The translations under genes were made by a program, and so were the position numbers. Positions 42,067 through 50,408 of a DNA stretch of 64,000 bases are shown in pieces (positions within the stretch are counted from its first letter, which is position 1; every line of letters starts with the position of its first letter). Location of the stretch: contig JADKJT010000034.1 of assembly GCA_016720905.1 (NCBI GenBank), positions 62,001 through 126,000 on the forward strand. The letters run 5' to 3'. The notes below the pieces were generated by a model. The model saw only the letters and a list, made by a program, of their open reading frames with translations, had not been told where the DNA came from and did not search any database. This DNA comes from Gemmatimonadaceae bacterium. GTDB lineage: Bacteria; Gemmatimonadota; Gemmatimonadetes; Gemmatimonadales; Gemmatimonadaceae.

Positions 42067-43874
42067 TACCCTGTGGCCGCTATCTCCTCGCCCGGATTCA
42101 CAAACTGATCCACCTCAAACTGATACTGCCGGTTGTACAGGTCGCGATACCGGCCACCCAGGGCCAGGAGTTCGGCGTGTGTGCCGCGCTCGACAATCTG
42201 CCCCGCCTCGAGTACCAGGATCTGGTTGGCACTGGTGATGGTGGACAAGCGGTGCGCGATGACAAACGTCGTGCGTCCCGAACGCAAGCGACGCAGGCCT
42301 TCCTGAATGGCCTGTTCGCTTTCGCTGTCCAGTGACGAGGTGGCTTCGTCGAGAATGAGCACGCGCGGATCGGCCAGGATGGCGCGGGCAATGGCCACGC
42401 GCTGACGCTGGCCGCCCGACAGCTTCACGCCACGTTCGCCCACGATGGTGTCGTACTGCTGCGGGAAGCCCGAGATGAACTCGTGCGCATTGGCAATCTT
42501 TGCCACCGCCTGCACTTCTTCATCCGTCGCGCCCGGCTTGGTGAAGGCGATGTTTTCGCGCACCGTGCCGTCGAACAGGAAATTGTCCTGCATCACCACA
42601 CCCAGGTGGCGGCGATACTCGCGGAGCTTGAGCTCCGACAACGGCTCGCCGTCAATCAGAATCTTGCTTTGTTGCGGCTGCGCAAACGCCATGATCAGCG
42701 AGATCAGCGTACTCTTGCCCGAACCGCTGGAGCCCACCAACGCGGTGGTGGTGCCGGCGGGTGCCGTGAACGTCACGCCCTTGAGCACCGGGACATCCTT
42801 TTCGTACTCAAACCAGACGTTGTCGAACTCCACGCGACCCACCACGGCGGGCACGGCGTTCTTGCTGGTGTCTTCCTGATCTTCCGTGGCCATGTCGCGC
42901 AGCTCGCGAATGCGATCCAGCCCGGCAAACGCCTCGGTAATCTGCGTGCCGATGCTGGCAATCTGCACCAGTGGCATGGTCACCATCGCAATGAAGAACA
43001 CGAACGTGATGAGACTGCCCACTGTCATGCGGCCCTCGATCACATCACGTCCGCCGACATACATCGCAATGAGGCCAATGACGCCCACGACGGCCAACCC
43101 CAGCGTGCCGGTGAGTGACGTGCCCGTGATCGTCGCCGCGATATTCTTGAACAGCTTCTGGACGCCCACGCCGAACACCGCCTTCTCCCGCTCCTCGGCC
43201 GTGTACACCTTGATCAGGCGGATGCCGCCGATGGTTTCGGTGAGCCGGCCCGTCACTTCCGCAGTGATGATACTGCGCTCGCGGAAAATCGGACGCAGCC
43301 GCTTGAATGCGATGCTCATGCCCGCCCCGAAGAACCCGAGGAAGACCAGCGTGACGAGCGTCAGCTTCCAATTCAGGTAGAGGAGAACACCCAGCGCCGC
43401 GATGGCGCTCAGGACGCCACCAGTGAGCTGAATGAGGCCCGTGCCGATCAGGTTGCGGATGCCTTCCGGGTCGTTCATCACGCGCGACACGAGCACGCCA
43501 CTCTTCGTACTGTCGAAAAAGCGCACCGGCAAACGGATGAGATGCCCTTGCACCTCCTCACGAAGCCGGGCAATGGCCTGCTGCGCCGCAACGCTCACGA
43601 CTTGCGAGAGCGCATAGCCAGTGATGGACTGGACAATGGTGGCACCAAGGCCGGCCAGCGCGATCAGCCCAAGCATGCGGATGTCGCGGTTCGGCAACAC
43701 GGTGTCCAGAACAAACTTCGTGGACAACGGCAACACAAAACCGGCCGCACGGCTGAACACCATGAGCGTCAGCCCGATGCCGACAGACTGGCGATGCGCA
43801 TAAATCAGGGCGCGGGCTTCGGCCCAGGCGCGCTTGGTGTCGTACTTGGGTTTCTTGGGAGTGGGAGAGGCCAT
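42066..43874 (-). CDS. ABC exporter, fused permease-ATPase (MsbA/LmrA type)
   Basis: A 602-residue half-transporter. The N-terminal domain (about 20-320) has six transmembrane helices; the ATPase domain shows Walker A GSSGSGKST, Q-loop VMQDNFLFDG, signature LSGGQRQR, Walker B VLILDEATSSLD and the H-loop IAHRLST. Such homodimers export lipids, peptides or drugs. ATG 43874; stop TAG at 42066. It diverges from the acyl-ACP desaturase with a 74-base gap, which may hint at a lipid-related role. Substrate cannot be told from sequence. Confidence 0.92.
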   Translation of the reverse strand: MASPTPKKPKYDTKRAWAEARALIYAHRQSVGIGLTLMVFSRAAGFVLPLSTKFVLDTVLPNRDIRMLGLIALAGLGATIVQSITGYALSQVVSVAAQQAIARLREEVQGHLIRLPVRFFDSTKSGVLVSRVMNDPEGIRNLIGTGLIQLTGGVLSAIAALGVLLYLNWKLTLVTLVFLGFFGAGMSIAFKRLRPIFRERSIITAEVTGRLTETIGGIRLIKVYTAEEREKAVFGVGVQKLFKNIAATITGTSLTGTLGLAVVGVIGLIAMYVGGRDVIEGRMTVGSLITFVFFIAMVTMPLVQIASIGTQITEAFAGLDRIRELRDMATEDQEDTSKNAVPAVVGRVEFDNVWFEYEKDVPVLKGVTFTAPAGTTTALVGSSGSGKSTLISLIMAFAQPQQSKILIDGEPLSELKLREYRRHLGVVMQDNFLFDGTVRENIAFTKPGATDEEVQAVAKIANAHEFISGFPQQYDTIVGERGVKLSGGQRQRVAIARAILADPRVLILDEATSSLDSESEQAIQEGLRRLRSGRTTFVIAHRLSTITSANQILVLEAGQIVERGTHAELLALGGRYRDLYNRQYQFEVDQFVNPGEEIAATG

Positions 43875-43948
43875 TCCGGAAAGTACATCGCCGACGCCGG
43901 GTTTGCCGCCGTCTTGTGCGGCCCTTCACCCGCTATTTGCTTCTCAGT

Positions 43949-44917
43949 ATGCACATACCCAGCGCGGAAACCATCGCGAAGATGGAAGTCCTCGCCGACC
44001 TCGAGGCCGATGTCGACGAGCTCATGGTGGCGCATGAAGCCAAGCGCATTCTCTGGTTTCCCAGCGAGCTGCTGGCCCCGCCGCCGGACACCGACCCGGA
44101 TGCTCACGTGAAGGGGCTGCGCGACCGCGCCCGCGGCATCAGCATGCCGGGCCGGGTCGCGCTGGCGCTCAACCTGCTCACCGAGGAAGGACTCCCGCAC
44201 TTTCATCGCTTGCTGGCCGTGTACCTGGGCAGCGATTCGTTTTGGGCGCGCTGGACCAACCTGTGGACCGCCGAGGAGGATCGACACGGCGCCATTCTGC
44301 ATGACTACACCCGGGACAGTCAGATTCTGAACAACCCGGTGCTTGAGAAGATGCAGTTCGAGTATCTGCGCGCCGGCTTCGAACCTGAGTGGGACAAGGA
44401 TCCCTACCGCGTGTTCGTGTACACCACGCTGCAGGAGCGCGCCACGCAGGTCAGTCACGCCAACACCGGCAAGTTGGCCAGCGAATACGAGCCGCTCATC
44501 GGCACGGTACTGTCCAATGTGGCCAAGGAAGAGGCGCGCCACTACGTGTTCTATCGCGCCATCTTCGAGAAGGTGCTCAAGCGCGATCCCAACGGCGCCA
44601 TGCTGTCGGCGGCAGCCATCATGCCGTCCATCGAGATGCCGGGCGTGAACATGCCGCATTTCCGCGAGATGGCCGACGTGATCCGCCGCGCCGGCATCTA
44701 CGGACCGCGCGACTATCTCAAGATTGTCGAGGAGCAGATCAAATACTGGGCCATCGACGCCGTGGACGGGCTCAACGAGATGGGACGAAAGGCGCAGGAG
44801 AAGATCATGGCCGTGCCGGCGCGCCTTGAACGCGTGGCCGACATGATGGAGACCCGCAGTCGCGCCAAGACGTTTTCATTCGCGGTGGCGTTCCAGCGCG
44901 AATTCGCCATGGACTGA
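43949..44917 (+). CDS. Acyl-ACP desaturase (soluble di-iron)
   Basis: A 322-residue ferritin-fold desaturase introducing a cis double bond into acyl-ACP. Di-iron ligand motifs are present in two EExxH-type boxes: E-E-D-R-H-G (109-114) and K-E-E-A-R-H (193-198); further conserved residues lie in TEEGLPHFH and LQERATQVSH. The group is typical of plants, Actinobacteria and some Gram-negatives. ATG at 43949 is chosen; an earlier in-frame start would add 11 residues overlapping the probable promoter. It ends seven bases from the convergent GDPD gene. Confidence 0.9.
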   Translation: MHIPSAETIAKMEVLADLEADVDELMVAHEAKRILWFPSELLAPPPDTDPDAHVKGLRDRARGISMPGRVALALNLLTEEGLPHFHRLLAVYLGSDSFWARWTNLWTAEEDRHGAILHDYTRDSQILNNPVLEKMQFEYLRAGFEPEWDKDPYRVFVYTTLQERATQVSHANTGKLASEYEPLIGTVLSNVAKEEARHYVFYRAIFEKVLKRDPNGAMLSAAAIMPSIEMPGVNMPHFREMADVIRRAGIYGPRDYLKIVEEQIKYWAIDAVDGLNEMGRKAQEKIMAVPARLERVADMMETRSRAKTFSFAVAFQREFAMD

Positions 44918-44924
44918 GGCAGGG

Positions 44925-45926
44925 TCAGCGACCCAGCCCCTTCACCAGCACATCCGGAAAGTCGCCGAATATCCCGTCCACTCCAAGACGCGCAAACTCC
45001 CGCACCTCGGCCAGCGGATCGCCGCGATAGCGCGCAGCCAGGAACGTCGGCTCCGAACGCAGCGTCCACACGTGCACAGCCAGCCCGACCGCATGGGCAT
45101 CGGCAATCAGCGTCGTAGGCACGGCGTCCACACTCGCACCGATAATCATCCGGCTGTTCACGCCAATCGCGTCCGCATACCTGGCGATCTCACGCAGTCC
45201 CGCCGGGCTCGCCAAAACGGGGTCGGACATCAGCATCACCAATCGCACGCGTGTTTGCGACCGCAGCGCTTTCAACGGTCCGGCCTCGAAGCATTGAATG
45301 AACACCGGTGCCTCGCGCGTATCGAGACCGCGCGATTTCAAGGCGGCCAGCAGACGCCCGGCCAACGGCAGACCGATCGACGCGAAGTAGGTGGGATGCT
45401 TGAGCTCGGGATAGACCCCCACCACCCGTCCCCGCCGTCGACCAGCACTATCGGCCAGCAGCAGTACCTCGTCGAACGTGGGGATTGCAAACTGCCCATC
45501 GTACGCGTGCGAACGAAACGTCAGCCGCTCGCGCGCGCGCAGCGTCCGCAACTCGGCCAGCGTGAAGTCCTCCGTGAACCAGCCGCTGACCGTGTCGCCA
45601 TCCACCACCTTCCTGGTGCGCCGCTCCGGGAACCGTTCGCCGACATCGGTCGTGCCACCAATCTCGTTCTCGTGGCGGGCCACCAGCACGCCGTCCTTGG
45701 TCGATACCAGGTCGGGCTCGATGAAATCGGCGCCCATATCGATGGCCAGTGCATACCCCTGCAGCGTGTGCTCGGGCCGGTGTCCGCTGGCACCACGGTG
45801 GGCGATGATGATGGGCGACGCGGGGCGCTCGGTGGACAGAACTTGCGGCGACGCGTGACAGGCGACGGCCAGCAGCAGGGGCGAGAGCCGACCGATCAGA
45901 CGGTGATGGAGCACAGGCATGGTCAT
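44925..45926 (-). CDS. Exported glycerophosphodiester phosphodiesterase
   Basis: A 333-residue GlpQ-type TIM-barrel enzyme that splits glycerophosphodiesters into glycerol-3-phosphate and alcohol. Motifs: IIIAHRGASGHRPEHT (catalytic His-Arg and second His region), EPDLVSTKDGVLVARHE (metal ligand Glu/Asp and His), and VYPELKHP (Glu-x-Lys). A hydrophobic N-terminus ending in L-L-L-A-V-A-C indicates export, perhaps as a lipoprotein. Start ATG 45926 or 45920. Convergent with the desaturase; about 250 bases separate it from the divergent ankyrin gene, with no further feature recognised there. Confidence 0.9.
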   Translation of the reverse strand: MTMPVLHHRLIGRLSPLLLAVACHASPQVLSTERPASPIIIAHRGASGHRPEHTLQGYALAIDMGADFIEPDLVSTKDGVLVARHENEIGGTTDVGERFPERRTRKVVDGDTVSGWFTEDFTLAELRTLRARERLTFRSHAYDGQFAIPTFDEVLLLADSAGRRRGRVVGVYPELKHPTYFASIGLPLAGRLLAALKSRGLDTREAPVFIQCFEAGPLKALRSQTRVRLVMLMSDPVLASPAGLREIARYADAIGVNSRMIIGASVDAVPTTLIADAHAVGLAVHVWTLRSEPTFLAARYRGDPLAEVREFARLGVDGIFGDFPDVLVKGLGR

Positions 45927-46178
45927 GATGGTGAAACTACTGCGCTCGTCCACCGCCGCCGACCATCCCGCCGCGCTGTGACCCAACCGCGACGGAATTT
46001 TCCCCTTCAAACCGTCGTGCAGGCCGGAGCCCCGATGGGGTCACGGATAGCCAACGGGGACGCCTTAGGACAACTTGTCAGGGATGTCAGACGCCCACGC
46101 CCCAGATCTCCCCAGACAACTCGGTGATGCCTTGGCCGACGTCGACGCCCCGTGTCAACCGCCACGGGGAGATCGCTG

Positions 46179-46850
46179 ATGCTGCCGCGCGCGAGTGATG
46201 CCCTCCTGGATGCCATTCGGGCGCACGATGCAACGGCGGTTGCTGCACTGCTCGATGCGGATCCCACACTCCGTGATCAGGGCGGCGTTGGCGGCGAAAC
46301 GCTGGTGCTGTTTGCCTGCTATGTGAATGCCACCGAGATGGCTCCGCTGTTGCGCGGCAATCGCCCGTACGACGCGTGCGAAGCGGCCGCGCTTGGCGAC
46401 TTGCCGGCGCTCAACGAAGCGCTCGATCGCGATGCCGATCTGATTTCGCGTCGCAGCAGCGATGGCTGGACGCCGTTGCACCTGACCGGATTCTTCGGAC
46501 GCGACCACTGCGCCGCGTTTCTCATCGACAATGGGGCACCGCTGGATGCCCTGTCCACAAACGCCATTCGCAACACGCCGCTGCACGCCGCGCTCGCTGG
46601 CGCAACCAATCCCACATTGGTGCGTCGACTGATCTTTGCCGGAGCCGATGTCGAAGCGCGCGGTGAGAACGGCATTCAGCCGCTGCATCTGGCGGCGTCG
46701 CGCGGCGATCAGGCCCTGTGCGAACTGCTGGTTTCGCGCGGTGCCGACCCGCAGGCGAGCATGGATGACGGAACCACGCCGGCGAAGCTCGCCAAGGCGC
46801 GGGGCTTTACGGCGCTGGCCGAGATGCTCACCTCGCGAACGGCCGGATAG
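46179..46850 (+). CDS. Ankyrin-repeat protein
   Basis: A 223-residue protein with about five ankyrin repeats, for example DGWTPLHLTGFFGRDHCAAFLIDNGAPLDA-type units near 95-130 and NGIQPLHLAASRGDQALCELLVSRGAD near 165-195. No signal peptide or membrane segment, so cytoplasmic and probably a protein-binding module. ATG 46179 has GGGGAG about eight bases upstream; an in-frame GTG at 46152 would add nine residues without SD. Partner unknown. Confidence 0.87.
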   Translation: MLPRASDALLDAIRAHDATAVAALLDADPTLRDQGGVGGETLVLFACYVNATEMAPLLRGNRPYDACEAAALGDLPALNEALDRDADLISRRSSDGWTPLHLTGFFGRDHCAAFLIDNGAPLDALSTNAIRNTPLHAALAGATNPTLVRRLIFAGADVEARGENGIQPLHLAASRGDQALCELLVSRGADPQASMDDGTTPAKLAKARGFTALAEMLTSRTAG

Positions 46851-46872
46851 CGCGTCGCGCGGTGTGAAACGT

Positions 46873-46906
46873 CGAGGGCCGCCCTTTCGGACGGCCCTCG
46901 GTGTTT
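46873..46906. terminator. Bidirectional terminator-like hairpin
   Basis: CGAGGGCCG (46873-46881) and CGGCCCTCG (46892-46900) form a perfect 9-bp stem followed by GTGTTT on the plus strand. It lies between the ankyrin gene and the convergent Asp-box gene 3 (stop at 46910) and can serve both. Confidence 0.7.
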
Positions 46907-46909
46907 GCG

Positions 46910-49900
46910 CTACTTCCGCGCTCCCGGCAGCGGCCGGTCGTCTTCATCAATCCCGAAGCCGAATCCGCCGCCGCCGTCACCACCACTCACGCGCTCCACC
47001 CGCAGCACGCGCGACATCGTGGTGCCGCCGGCAACGATGGTGATGCGGTAGTCCCCCGTGCCCATCATGACATTCCCACCGCCACCGCCGCGACGACCAC
47101 CACCACCACCGAAGCCCAAACCAAGCGCCGCCATGTCATCGCCCAGCGCGTCGCGCAACGGTCCAAACGCCGCCATCAGGCCGGCCACGCCACCGGCAGC
47201 GGGATCTGCACCGGCACCCGGCGGCCCACCGCGACCGCCACCCGGCGCACCAGCAGCCCCAGCGGCGCCGCCGCGTCCACCGCCAGCCACTGGAAAACTC
47301 GGCGTCGCAAACGTCTCACCCGGACGTTCCTGAAAACCGCCGCCGGCACCGCCGCGACCGCCACCGCCGCCGATTCCGCCCAGCATCGCCTGCATCGCGG
47401 CCGGCGGTTCACCGGTTTGGGCCGACGTGCGAATCATTGCCATCATCGGCGCAGGAACGGCGCCGGCCTTCTCGAGCGAGTCGAGTACGCGCGTGATGCG
47501 CTGTGCGGTCTTGATGCTGTCGCGCAGCTGCGAGGGTGACAACGCAATCACCGCCGCCGTCGAACGCACCGCGCCACGGAAATCCCACACCACGTTGTGC
47601 AACCCCGGCTGGCCGGGACCCGTGAGCGTGCGCAGCGTGTCGCCCGCCGCATTCTGAATGATGATGCGCGCCTGTCCGCCCGCCGCTTCCGTGAGTCGAT
47701 ACCACAGCGACGCCCCGTACTGCGGACTGGGCGCCTGGAACGTGCCCTGACCCACGTTGCCGCCATTGATGGTGGACTCGCCCCACTGGAACGCCGTGCG
47801 TGGGGCAAACAGCATCGCCTTGGCCGCCAGCGTGGTGGGTGTGAGTTGCTGCAGCGGCGTGATGTCGGCAATCCAGATGGACCGCCCGTGCGTGCCGGCA
47901 ATGAGTTCACCATCGCGCGGATGAATGAGCAGATCGTGCACCGGCGTGGTGGGCAATCCACTCATGAATCGCTGCCACGACTGCCCGCGATCGATGGAGA
48001 CATAGGCCCCGATGTCCGTGCCCACGAACAGCAGGTCGCGATTCTTCGTATCCTCGCGAATCACGTGCACGAAGTCCGTCTGGCCCGTGGGCAGGTTGTT
48101 CACGATCGACGTGAACGACTGCCCGAAGTTGGTGGTGACAAACACATACGGGTTGAAGTCGTCCCGACGATGGTTGTCGAACGTGACATAGAAGGTGGCG
48201 CTGTCAAAGTGCGATGGCTCGATGCGAGACACATACGAGCCCGCCGGCACCCCCGTGAACTTGGCCGTGACTTCATCCCAGTTGGCCCCATCGTTCTTCG
48301 TGATCCATACGCGACCGTCATCGGTACCGGCGTACAACAGTCCCGGACGCATCGGCGATTCGTTGAGCGACACCACCGTCCCAAACGTTTCCGCGCCGGT
48401 CACGTCGGGCGTGATACCGCCAGTGGTCTTGAGCGCCACATACAGCTTGGCCGAGTCGGCATACGACAGTTCGGGCGAGATGGGGAACATGTCGTCACCG
48501 TACTTCACGCTCTTGAGCACACGATTCGCGCCAAAGTACAGCGTTGCCGCATTGTGCTTGGAGATGATGAACGGTGTATTCCAATTCCAACGCAACGCAT
48601 ACGCCACCGAATCGGCGCGCTGACGCGCGCGAAACGCCGCCATTTGTTTCTTCTGTGCGGCCGTGGCGGGCTTGGTGGTGTCCGGCCACGCGGCGAGAAT
48701 GGAATCGTTCCACTGCAGGTAACCACCATCGCGCCACGTAGGCTTGCGCAGCCCTGTGCGCTCACCGGTGGCAAAGTTCAGGCGGCCCATGCTGCCACCC
48801 TGCGACTCGGTGTAGATGATGTCAGGATTGGTTTGATCCTGCTGCGACACAAACCCATCGCCGCCACCGGTGTTGTGCCACATGGCGTTGGTGATGGGCC
48901 CCTGCTTGCGGCGGCTGGGTCCGCACCACGAGCCGTTGTCCTGCAAGCCACCGCACACCCGATACGGCACGGCCATGTCGGCCGAGATGTTGTAGAACTG
49001 TCCGAGCGCGATGGAGTTGGGGAACAACCAGTTGCCGCCGCGATCGTTGGACACGCCAATGCCACCGTCATTGCCAGTGATGATGCGTTGCGGATCGTTG
49101 GGATCGATCCACATGGCGTGATGATCCACGTGAATGCCTTCGGTGGTGTTGCCCGCCGTCTTGCCGCCGTCGCTGGAATACTTGACTGGCGTGGACGACC
49201 AATACACGCGGTTCGGATCCTTCGGATCGACGCGCACCTGGTTGTAATAGAACGGGCGCGTATTCTCAGGATTCATGAATGCCCACGTCTTGCCGCCATC
49301 CTCCGAGCGGTACAGTCCGCTGGGACGGGTCTGCGCCTTGGCCTTCGCATCCTTTGCGGCATTCGGCGCCGTATCCGCTTCCACCAGCGTGTACATGATG
49401 TCGGGATTCGACTGCGCAATGGCGATGCCGATGCGCCCCTTCATGGTGGCGGGGAAACCACCGCCCTTCACCTCCGCCCACGTCTCGCCACCATCGGTGC
49501 TTTTCCACAGCGCGGAGCCCGGGCCACCGGAATTCAGGAAATACGGTCCGCGTACGCGCTGATAGCTCGCGGCCCACAGCACATTCGGATTGCGCGGATC
49601 GAGTTGCACATCCACGAAGCCGGTCTTGTCGTCGATGAACTTCTTGATCACCCACGTCTTGCCACCGTCAGTGGTCTTGTACAGGCCGCGTTCCTTGTTG
49701 GGACCCCACGCATGACCCAGCGCCGCAAGCCACACGGTGTTGGGATCGGTGGGATGCACCACAATGCGCGCAATCGCCCGCGTTTCGGCCAGTCCCATGA
49801 ACGCCCAGCTTCGTCCGCCATCGGTGCTTTTGTAGACCCCGCCACCAGGGGAGATGGAGTTGCGCGAATTCGGCTCGCCGGTGCCCCAATACACGACGTT

Positions 49901-50227
49901 CGTGTCCGATGGAGAAATGGCCAGGTCGCCGCCCGACGACACGCGCGCCGTATCCATCACCGGCTTGAACGTGACGCCGTTGTTGGTGGTCTTGAACAGA
50001 CCGCCACCGGCACTCGACACATAGAACGTCTTTGACGGCGACGGAATGCCTTCGATGTCGACAATGCGGCCCATCATGTTGGCGGGGCCGATGTTGCGCC
50101 ATCGCATGCCGGCAACCGTGGCCGGATCGAGAGAAGCCTTGGCAGGAGCGGCCGGCTGCGCCGCAAGCGTACTGGCGGCGAGCGCGGCCAAGCCAGCGGC
50201 GAGCGAGAAAGCCCGGGATATTCGCAT
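46910..50227 (-). CDS. Secreted Asp-box (BNR/VPS10 sortilin-like) beta-propeller protein 3
   Basis: A 1105-residue exported protein (signal peptide ending T-L-A-A-Q). Asp-boxes include STDGGRSW, TTDGGKTW, STDGGETW, SEDGGKTW, SSDGGKTA and SIDRGQSW; the mid-block reads CGGLQDNGSW. The C-terminal third contains a long Gly/Ala/Pro/Arg-rich low-complexity region (about residues 970-1055, with GGGGRGGAGGG and PGGGRGGPPGAGA) then a short beta-rich end. This insert distinguishes it from copies 1 and 2. ATG 50227 has no SD; the leader CCCCTCCTGCCCTGACTCCC resembles that of copy 2. Ligand or enzymatic activity unknown. Confidence 0.87.
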   Translation of the reverse strand: MRISRAFSLAAGLAALAASTLAAQPAAPAKASLDPATVAGMRWRNIGPANMMGRIVDIEGIPSPSKTFYVSSAGGGLFKTTNNGVTFKPVMDTARVSSGGDLAISPSDTNVVYWGTGEPNSRNSISPGGGVYKSTDGGRSWAFMGLAETRAIARIVVHPTDPNTVWLAALGHAWGPNKERGLYKTTDGGKTWVIKKFIDDKTGFVDVQLDPRNPNVLWAASYQRVRGPYFLNSGGPGSALWKSTDGGETWAEVKGGGFPATMKGRIGIAIAQSNPDIMYTLVEADTAPNAAKDAKAKAQTRPSGLYRSEDGGKTWAFMNPENTRPFYYNQVRVDPKDPNRVYWSSTPVKYSSDGGKTAGNTTEGIHVDHHAMWIDPNDPQRIITGNDGGIGVSNDRGGNWLFPNSIALGQFYNISADMAVPYRVCGGLQDNGSWCGPSRRKQGPITNAMWHNTGGGDGFVSQQDQTNPDIIYTESQGGSMGRLNFATGERTGLRKPTWRDGGYLQWNDSILAAWPDTTKPATAAQKKQMAAFRARQRADSVAYALRWNWNTPFIISKHNAATLYFGANRVLKSVKYGDDMFPISPELSYADSAKLYVALKTTGGITPDVTGAETFGTVVSLNESPMRPGLLYAGTDDGRVWITKNDGANWDEVTAKFTGVPAGSYVSRIEPSHFDSATFYVTFDNHRRDDFNPYVFVTTNFGQSFTSIVNNLPTGQTDFVHVIREDTKNRDLLFVGTDIGAYVSIDRGQSWQRFMSGLPTTPVHDLLIHPRDGELIAGTHGRSIWIADITPLQQLTPTTLAAKAMLFAPRTAFQWGESTINGGNVGQGTFQAPSPQYGASLWYRLTEAAGGQARIIIQNAAGDTLRTLTGPGQPGLHNVVWDFRGAVRSTAAVIALSPSQLRDSIKTAQRITRVLDSLEKAGAVPAPMMAMIRTSAQTGEPPAAMQAMLGGIGGGGGRGGAGGGFQERPGETFATPSFPVAGGGRGGAAGAAGAPGGGRGGPPGAGADPAAGGVAGLMAAFGPLRDALGDDMAALGLGFGGGGGRRGGGGGNVMMGTGDYRITIVAGGTTMSRVLRVERVSGGDGGGGFGFGIDEDDRPLPGARK

Positions 50228-50303
50228 GGGAGTCAGGGCAGGAGGGGATTGTTTCAGTCGCAACATCATAATACGAATGGCGATGGGGCAGTGTTGAGGT
50301 GTA

Positions 50304-50400
50304 CAGACGGGAGACTGGAGACGGGAGACGGAAGACGCTCGGTCAGCCACTTGGCCGACTGGGACGTCTCCCGTCTCCCGTCTCCCGTCTCCCGTCTTCC
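50304..50400. repeat. Palindromic repeat, family B copy 4
   Basis: Left arm GACGGGAGACTGGAGACGGG (50306-50325) onward, right arm GTCTCCCGTCTCCCGTCTCC (50365-50384) onward, around an inner hairpin GTCAGCCACTTGGCCGAC. It fills most of the 181-base gap between Asp-box gene 3 (start) and the end of the RND gene. Confidence 0.85.
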
Positions 50401-50408
50401 CCGCGACG

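Noticed and set aside
47597..50035. 812-codon open frame on the plus strand
   Set aside because: It is fully antisense to Asp-box gene 3, rich in Arg/His/Gly/Val without domains, and is the expected shadow of a GC-rich gene.
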